NCBI GenBank assembly: GCA_027035735.1
Contig: JALVUH010000030.1
Coordinates: 1 to 11,426 of the forward strand
Length of the DNA stretch: 11,426 nucleotides
DNA from: Nautiliaceae bacterium
Lineage (GTDB): Bacteria > Campylobacterota > Campylobacteria > Campylobacterales > Nautiliaceae
Direction of reading: 5' to 3'
Made by a program: the position numbers and the translations under genes. Numbering within the stretch: the first letter of the stretch is position 1; every line of letters starts with the position of its first letter. The notes under the pieces are model-generated. The model was not told the origin of the DNA and did no database searches. It saw only the letters and a list, made by a program, of their open reading frames with translations. This document shows, piece after piece, positions 7,186-11,426 of the stretch.

Positions 7186-7614
7186 GTGGCATTTAATATC
7201 ACTAAGACATTCAATATTTTAGAGCAATCTTTATATTATAGACAAATTAGACAAGATTTGATTGCAAGTAATATTGCAAATGCTGATACACCTTTTTATA
7301 AACCAAGAGATATAAGATTTGAAGATGCTTTAATAAAAGAAGCAGAAAAATTGTATAATAAAGAACCAAAAAAATTAAAATTAGCTATTACATCTCCTTT
7401 GGATTTAGAACCAAAAGATATAGATGATGAATATAAACCAGTTGTATTTTTTAGAGATGGGCATCTTGAGAGAAATGATGGAAATAGTGTAGATATAGAT
7501 GTGGAGACATCTGAAATGGCCAAAAATAATATAGCTTACAATGCAACAGTTGCGGCTATTAAAAAAGATATTCAAATTTTTAATGCTGTTTTGGAATATA
7601 CAAAAAATATATAG
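7186..7614 (+). CDS. flgB: FlgB, flagellar basal-body proximal rod protein
   Basis: Rod subunit exported by the flagellar type III apparatus and assembled in the periplasm with FlgC, FlgF and FliE. From the GTG at 7186 it is 142 residues, normal for FlgB. The N-terminal Flg_bb_rod motif, DLIASNIANADTPFYK (about 24-39), and the amphipathic C-terminus after VDIDVETSEMAKNNIAYN are characteristic; both ends form the coiled rod contact. There is no cleaved signal peptide, as expected for type III export. The frame is open to an ATG at 7153, but that codon lies inside the sigma-54 promoter and upstream of the predicted transcript start, so those 11 extra residues are rejected. It is first in the operon, followed after 9 bases by flgC. 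Confidence 0.95.
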   Translation: MAFNITKTFNILEQSLYYRQIRQDLIASNIANADTPFYKPRDIRFEDALIKEAEKLYNKEPKKLKLAITSPLDLEPKDIDDEYKPVVFFRDGHLERNDGNSVDIDVETSEMAKNNIAYNATVAAIKKDIQIFNAVLEYTKNI

Positions 7615-7623
7615 GATTAGAAA

Positions 7624-8121
7624 ATGGGATTTTTAAATAGTTTTGATATTTCAGGATATGGATTATCAGCTCAGCGTTTTAGATTAAATATAATTGCAGA
7701 AAATATTGCAAATGTTGATACTACAAGAACACCAGAAGGTGGACCTTATAGAAGAAAAGAGGTTATTTTTAAAGCTGTGCCATTTGATGAGGTATTAAAT
7801 AAAGAGATTGATAACAATGCAGATTTTCTTCCATACTCTAATCCTTTAGATGAACCAGGAGATGATAATTTAGAGGCAAAAGATCCTATAGAAACTGTTG
7901 TAGTTGATAAAGTCGTAAGAGATGATTCAAAACCGATTTTAAAATATGATCCAACCAATCCTGATGCTGATAAAAATGGATATGTTGCATATCCAAATAT
8001 AAATCCTGTAGTTGAAATGACCGATTTAATAGAAGCGACCCGTGCATATCAAGCAAATGTAGCAGCTTTTCAAAGTGCAAAAGCAATGGCTCAAAGTGCG
8101 ATATCTATACTTGAAGCATAA
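7624..8121 (+). CDS. flgC: FlgC, flagellar basal-body rod protein
   Basis: Proximal rod protein of 165 residues, partner of FlgB and FliE in the periplasmic drive shaft. The N-terminal rod motif is RLNIIAENIANVDTTRTPEG (20-39), immediately followed by GPYRRKEVIF. The C-terminal block, NPVVEMTDLIEATRAYQAN (127-145) running to SAISILEA, is diagnostic of FlgC. The length is some 25-30 residues above the E. coli protein, the extra sequence lying in the acidic central region (about 65-110), as is common in Campylobacterota. AGGA, overlapping the flgB stop, lies 7 bases before the ATG. Confidence 0.97.
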   Translation: MGFLNSFDISGYGLSAQRFRLNIIAENIANVDTTRTPEGGPYRRKEVIFKAVPFDEVLNKEIDNNADFLPYSNPLDEPGDDNLEAKDPIETVVVDKVVRDDSKPILKYDPTNPDADKNGYVAYPNINPVVEMTDLIEATRAYQANVAAFQSAKAMAQSAISILEA

Positions 8122-8130
8122 GGATAAGAA

Positions 8131-8418
8131 ATGGCATTTATAAATAAAATAGGGAATTCTCAAAATATAATTTTTAAATCAAAAACCAATCAAAATAGTG
8201 ATAATTTTGAAGATTTATTAAAAAAAGAGATAGATTCTACAAATGATGCATTAGAAAAAGCGGAAAAAGTAGAAGTAGGAATTGCAACAGGAGAAGTAAA
8301 AGATTTAGCACAGGCAAGTATTACAATTCAAAAAGCTGAAATGCAAATGAAAATGATGCTTGAAGTCAGAAATAAAGCTATAAATGCATATAAAGAGCTT
8401 CTTAAAACTCAAATTTAG
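8131..8418 (+). CDS. fliE: FliE, flagellar hook-basal body adaptor
   Basis: Small 95-residue protein that joins the membrane-supramembrane ring and export gate to the proximal rod. FliE-type features are FEDLLKKEIDSTNDALEKAE (about 26-45) and the conserved helical C-terminus QASITIQKAEMQMKMMLEVR (about 61-80), ending NKAINAYKELLKTQI. No signal peptide is present, consistent with type III export. It follows flgC by 9 bases with AAGGA six bases before the ATG, and is followed by the PBP gene after only 7 bases. Confidence 0.96.
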   Translation: MAFINKIGNSQNIIFKSKTNQNSDNFEDLLKKEIDSTNDALEKAEKVEVGIATGEVKDLAQASITIQKAEMQMKMMLEVRNKAINAYKELLKTQI

Positions 8419-8425
8419 ATAATTA

Positions 8426-10123
8426 ATGAAAAATAATTATAGAATTCCTTTTATTTTCCTTATTTTTGCTTTTTTGTTTGTTGTTATTTTTGGAGATTTT
8501 TTATATTTAAGTATTCATAAACCTCCTCATTATTTTACTCCTGTGAGTATTAAAAAAACATTGGCTTTAAGAGGTAATATTTATACTAAGCATTATGTAG
8601 TGGCCAAAAGTGAAAAAATATATGCTGTTAGTATTAATCCTAAATTTATAGATCCTAACAAAAAAGAGTTATTTATTAAATTATTTTCTATTTACACATC
8701 TGTACCTCAATGGAAACTAAGAAAATTATTAAAATCAAAAAAATATGTAATTTTGGCAAAAGTAAATTTAAAAACTGCACAAAATTTAAAATATCTTTTA
8801 AAAGTTCTTGATAAAAAAAGAGTTTTTGTAACAGATAAAAAAACAGGGCTTAGGATAGGATATTCTATAACTGATTATGCTTTTAAAAGAGTTTATCCTT
8901 ATAAAGATACTCTTGAACCTGTGCTTGGAAGATATAGAGCCGATGAAAAAAGAGGAGAAAATGGTCTTGAAGAGTATTATAATAATCTTTTATCTGCAAA
9001 ATCTAATGGAATTATAAAAGGTGATAGAGATGTTTATGGAAACATAATTTATGATAATAATGTATATATAAAACATGCAGTTAATGGACAAAATTTACCT
9101 TTAAATATTAATTTAGTTCTTCAAAGAAAAATTGAAAAATTATTAGATATTCAAAAACAAAAATTTAAAGCAGATGAAGTTATGGCAGCTGTAATGGATT
9201 CAAAAACTGGAAAAATTTTGGCTATTGCTTCTTCAAATCGTTATAATCCTGAAGATGTAACAAAAGATGAAATAAAAAATATGAAAATAGGATTTATAAG
9301 AACACTTTATGAACCAGGCTCTGTAATGAAACCTATAATATTTGCTATTTTATTAAAACATAATAAAGTAAATCCGTATGAAGTTTTGAATGCTTATAAT
9401 GGGAGATGGAAGCCTGATTGGAGGAAAACACCAATTATTGATGATGAACCTTTTGCTTGGCTTAGTGCAGAGAATGCTATTGTATATTCAAGTAATATTG
9501 TTATTTCTCAACTCGCTTTAAGACTAAATAATAAAGAATTTTATCAAGGCCTTAAAGATTTTGGATTTGGAGAATATAGTGGAATAGATTTGCCTTATGA
9601 ATTAAAAGGATATATTCCAAGCTTAATCAAACTTCATTATCCAGTATATAAATCAACTACTGCTTATGGATATGGGATTTTAGTAAATTTTATTCAACTT
9701 TTAAAAGCATATAATGTATTTAATAATAACGGAATTGAAATAACTCCAAAAATTGCTAATGTACCTACTACTTCTAAAAGAGTTTTATCAGCTAAAAATG
9801 CACAGATTATGCTTCATATTTTAAGAAAAGTAGTTTTAAAAGGAACAGCAAAAGCCGCTATAATTAATGGGATTTTTACAGCAGGTAAAACAGGAACGGC
9901 TCAAAGAAGCGTAAAAGGTAAATATGGAAGGACTTATAATTCTTCATTTTTTGGTTTTGCAAATGATGGTATTCACCGATATACAATAGGAGTTACTTTT
10001 ATAAACATAAAAGCAAAATGGCCTAATTATTTTGCAGCTTCCTCAGCAGTGCCTACATTTAAAAAAATAGTTGATATAATGATAAATCAAAATCTTTTAA
10101 AGGTTGGAAATGGGGCAAAATAA
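8426..10123 (+). CDS. ftsI: FtsI/PBP3-type class B penicillin-binding protein
   Basis: Division-type D,D-transpeptidase, 565 residues, anchored by one N-terminal helix (about 8-28) with the rest in the periplasm. The N-terminal pedestal includes LRGNIYTKH (48-56), a degenerate form of the usual RGxIxDRNG block, and RVYPYKDTLEPVLGRYR (155-171) with RGENGLEEYYNNLL (176-189). The transpeptidase domain carries SVMK (299-302, nucleophile Ser299), SSN (355-357) and KTG (488-490). The fliE-pbp arrangement is the same as fliE-pbpB of Campylobacter jejuni, recalled from knowledge of that genome. There is no strong SD before the ATG, only 7 bases after the fliE stop, suggesting reinitiation. As a class B PBP with SEDS gene ftsW nearby, FtsI is preferred over the elongation PBP2; the absent DRNG residues and modest size leave some doubt. 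Confidence 0.9.
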   Translation: MKNNYRIPFIFLIFAFLFVVIFGDFLYLSIHKPPHYFTPVSIKKTLALRGNIYTKHYVVAKSEKIYAVSINPKFIDPNKKELFIKLFSIYTSVPQWKLRKLLKSKKYVILAKVNLKTAQNLKYLLKVLDKKRVFVTDKKTGLRIGYSITDYAFKRVYPYKDTLEPVLGRYRADEKRGENGLEEYYNNLLSAKSNGIIKGDRDVYGNIIYDNNVYIKHAVNGQNLPLNINLVLQRKIEKLLDIQKQKFKADEVMAAVMDSKTGKILAIASSNRYNPEDVTKDEIKNMKIGFIRTLYEPGSVMKPIIFAILLKHNKVNPYEVLNAYNGRWKPDWRKTPIIDDEPFAWLSAENAIVYSSNIVISQLALRLNNKEFYQGLKDFGFGEYSGIDLPYELKGYIPSLIKLHYPVYKSTTAYGYGILVNFIQLLKAYNVFNNNGIEITPKIANVPTTSKRVLSAKNAQIMLHILRKVVLKGTAKAAIINGIFTAGKTGTAQRSVKGKYGRTYNSSFFGFANDGIHRYTIGVTFINIKAKWPNYFAASSAVPTFKKIVDIMINQNLLKVGNGAK

Positions 10124-11204
10124 TTTATTAAAAGAAATAATTCATTTATTAAATATAGAATTTTTATCATTGCCTCTTTATAGAATTTTTCTTGCTTTTT
10201 TTATGCTTTTTATTTTTCTTGTATTTAGAAAAGCTTTTACTTTATATATTTTAAAGTTTTTGAAATTATTAACAAAAAAGACAAAAACAGATATTGATGA
10301 TAAAATTTTTAAAGCTATTAAAGAACCTTTGAAATTTCTATTTATTATTGGAGGTATTTATTTTTTCTTTTATTTTCTCAATGTAAGGGGAGATTTATTA
10401 ATTCATATTACTAGAGGTTTATTGATTTTTGATATGTTTTGGGCTTTGTTTAATACAGTAAATGTATTTGAAGATACAGTTTATCATATAATTGGCAAAT
10501 ATGGAAAAGCTTCAAGAGAAATGGCTTCTTTTATTATTAAAATAACAAAAGTTTTGATTGTATCATTAGGTATTATTGCTTTATTGCAAGAGTTTGGTAT
10601 AAATGTAACAGGATTTTTGGCTTCTCTTGGGCTTGGTGGTCTTGCTTTTGCACTTGCGGCAAAAGATACTGCTGCTAATATTTTTGGGGGTATTGCAATT
10701 TTGACAGATAATATTTTTAAGATTGGAGAATGGATAAAAGTAGGAGATGCCGAAGGAGTAGTAGAAGATATAGGAATGAGGACTACTAAAATAAGAGCGT
10801 TTGATAAAAGACTTATAATTGTGCCAAATTCTGTTATTGCTAATTCAAATGTGGAAAATTTTTCAAGAAGAGATAAAAGAAGAGTTGTTATGAGAATAGG
10901 ACTTATTTATAATACTTCTATAGAAACTATAAAAAAAGTTGTTGAAGAAATTAGAGAAATGTTATATAATCATCCTGATATTGCAAAAGATGAGAGTTTG
11001 CTTATATATTTTGATGAATATGAAGATAGTGCTCTTAGTATTTTTTGCTATTTTTTTACAAATACTTCTGATTGGAAAGAATATTTAAGAATAAGAGAAA
11101 ATATTAACCTAAAAATTAAAGAGATAATTGAAAAATATCCAACCGATTTTGCATATCCTAGTAATTCAATTTATTTTGAAACTCCTTTGAAAGTGGAAAA
11201 GTGA
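10110..11204 (+). CDS. MscS-family small-conductance mechanosensitive channel
   Basis: Inner-membrane channel of 364 residues predicted to open under membrane tension and release solutes during hypo-osmotic shock. Hydrophobic segments lie near 22-45, 73-90, 101-119 and 141-160, giving more helices than the three of E. coli MscS. They are followed by the pore-lining helix GFLASLGLGGLAFALAAKD (168-186), rich in Gly/Ala as in MscS TM3. The beta domain follows with FKIGEWIKVGDAEGVVEDIG (203-222), RTTKIRAFDKRLIIVPNS (224-241) and the alpha/beta C-terminal domain to about 350. The ATG at 10110 is chosen because AAAGG lies six bases upstream; a TTG at 10104 abuts that SD. The gene overlaps ftsI by 14 bases, so it is cotranscribed with the flagellar-division operon. 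No obvious hairpin terminator follows. Confidence 0.93.
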   Translation: MGQNNLLKEIIHLLNIEFLSLPLYRIFLAFFMLFIFLVFRKAFTLYILKFLKLLTKKTKTDIDDKIFKAIKEPLKFLFIIGGIYFFFYFLNVRGDLLIHITRGLLIFDMFWALFNTVNVFEDTVYHIIGKYGKASREMASFIIKITKVLIVSLGIIALLQEFGINVTGFLASLGLGGLAFALAAKDTAANIFGGIAILTDNIFKIGEWIKVGDAEGVVEDIGMRTTKIRAFDKRLIIVPNSVIANSNVENFSRRDKRRVVMRIGLIYNTSIETIKKVVEEIREMLYNHPDIAKDESLLIYFDEYEDSALSIFCYFFTNTSDWKEYLRIRENINLKIKEIIEKYPTDFAYPSNSIYFETPLKVEK

Positions 11205-11242
11205 GAAACATTAAAAACTTGAGTTAAATTATATAAAGTTAC

Positions 11243-11271
11243 TTGACAAAAAATTCAAAATTTATTATAAT
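11243..11271 (+). promoter_or_regulatory. Consensus sigma-70 promoter of hsp20
   Basis: TTGACA (11243-11248) and TATAAT (11266-11271) are both perfect and separated by exactly 17 bases, so initiation should be near 11278 and leave a leader of about 24 bases. Campylobacterota promoters usually lack a recognisable -35, so full consensus suggests very strong basal transcription or a promoter held down by a repressor. ACTTGA occurs twice in direct orientation (11217-11222 and 11241-11246), the second overlapping the -35. Confidence 0.85.
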
Positions 11272-11290
11272 TAAAATGACTAAAATTAAA

Positions 11291-11296
11291 AGGAGG
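11291..11296 (+). promoter_or_regulatory. Perfect Shine-Dalgarno of hsp20
   Basis: AGGAGG, fully complementary to the 16S anti-SD core, ends five bases before the ATG at 11302. It is the strongest ribosome binding site in the window. Confidence 0.85.
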
Positions 11297-11301
11297 GGAA
11301 A

Positions 11302-11426
11302 ATGTGGCCAACAGTATTTGATCCATTCAAAGAATTACAAGATATTGAAAGAAGACTTGGAGCAGTATTGAATGTAAATCAACCACCAGCTGAAGTTAAA
11401 AATTTTACACCAGCAGTTAATGAAAA
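11302..11426 (+). CDS. Hsp20/alpha-crystallin small heat-shock protein (5' part)
   Basis: Only the first 41 codons are inside the window, and the frame stays open to its end. The visible protein begins MWPTVFDPFKELQDIERRL and continues to KNFTPAVNE. Small heat-shock proteins typically open with a W/F-x-PFxEL segment and then a F-x-P-x-VN motif that leads into the first strand of the alpha-crystallin domain. Such proteins form oligomers that hold unfolding proteins for refolding by DnaK/ClpB. The alpha-crystallin domain itself is cut off, so the call rests on the N-terminus together with a strong, stress-gene-like promoter and SD. It appears to be transcribed on its own, 97 bases after the MscS gene. 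Confidence 0.82.
   Translation, partial: MWPTVFDPFKELQDIERRLGAVLNVNQPPAEVKNFTPAVNE

Noticed and set aside
11218..11258. HspR/HAIR operator (CTTGAGT-N7-ACTCAAG) before hsp20
   Set aside because: CTTGAGT occurs at 11218-11224, but no ACTCAAG follows at the right distance. The TTGA...TCAA pair at 11243-11258 has 8 bases between arms where about 11 are needed. Only the direct repeat is reported.
11205..11301. CIRCE (HrcA) element or a hairpin terminator between the MscS gene and hsp20
   Set aside because: No TTAGCACTC/GAGTGCTAA arms are present, and the best stem (AACTT/AAGTT, 11216-11240) is five weak pairs with a 15-base loop and no T-run.

Overview
This is a very AT-rich (about three-quarters A+T by eye), densely packed chromosomal window from a Gram-negative, flagellated bacterium. 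The gene order flgB-flgC-fliE followed directly by a class B penicillin-binding protein, the short Shine-Dalgarno-led gaps, and a sigma-54 type promoter before flgB all point to Campylobacterota (Epsilonproteobacteria). A deep-branching lineage such as Nautiliales is possible, but that is a guess from style and not shown by the sequence. There is no mobile element, CRISPR array, tRNA or rRNA, and no gene-free stretch over 300 bases.

Left part (1-4200), surface polysaccharide. Two minus-strand genes, a Capsule_synth (KpsS/KpsC-like) transferase and a family 2 glycosyltransferase, overlap by 13 bases. They diverge from a plus-strand pair, a GT4 glycosyltransferase and an O-antigen ligase-like membrane protein (WaaL/Wzy_C), which also overlap. 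Both units appear to fire from a 35-base divergent promoter region. The GT4 mRNA is predicted to be leaderless.

Middle part (4133-7097, minus strand), envelope synthesis. A tightly coupled ftsW-murG-lpxL/htrB-like unit makes a septal peptidoglycan polymerase, the lipid II GlcNAc transferase and a late lipid A acyltransferase. The acyltransferase gene runs into the convergent ligase gene, and the two coding ends overlap by 68 bases.

Right part (7098-11204, plus strand), flagellum and division. A strong sigma-54 promoter match precedes flgB, flgC, fliE, an FtsI/PBP3-type transpeptidase and an MscS-type channel, with no room for conventional promoters between them. FtsW and its probable transpeptidase partner are therefore transcribed divergently from either side of one 88-base gap, with three flagellar rod genes placed between. 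The sigma-54 motif also shows that flgB starts at a GTG at 7186, not at the upstream ATG.

The window ends with the start of a small heat-shock protein (Hsp20) gene behind a textbook TTGACA-N17-TATAAT promoter and a perfect AGGAGG ribosome binding site. I did not find a convincing undescribed system. The most informative points are regulatory: the flgB promoter and start, how ftsI is expressed, the leaderless GT4 start, the convergent overlap and the unusually consensus hsp20 promoter.
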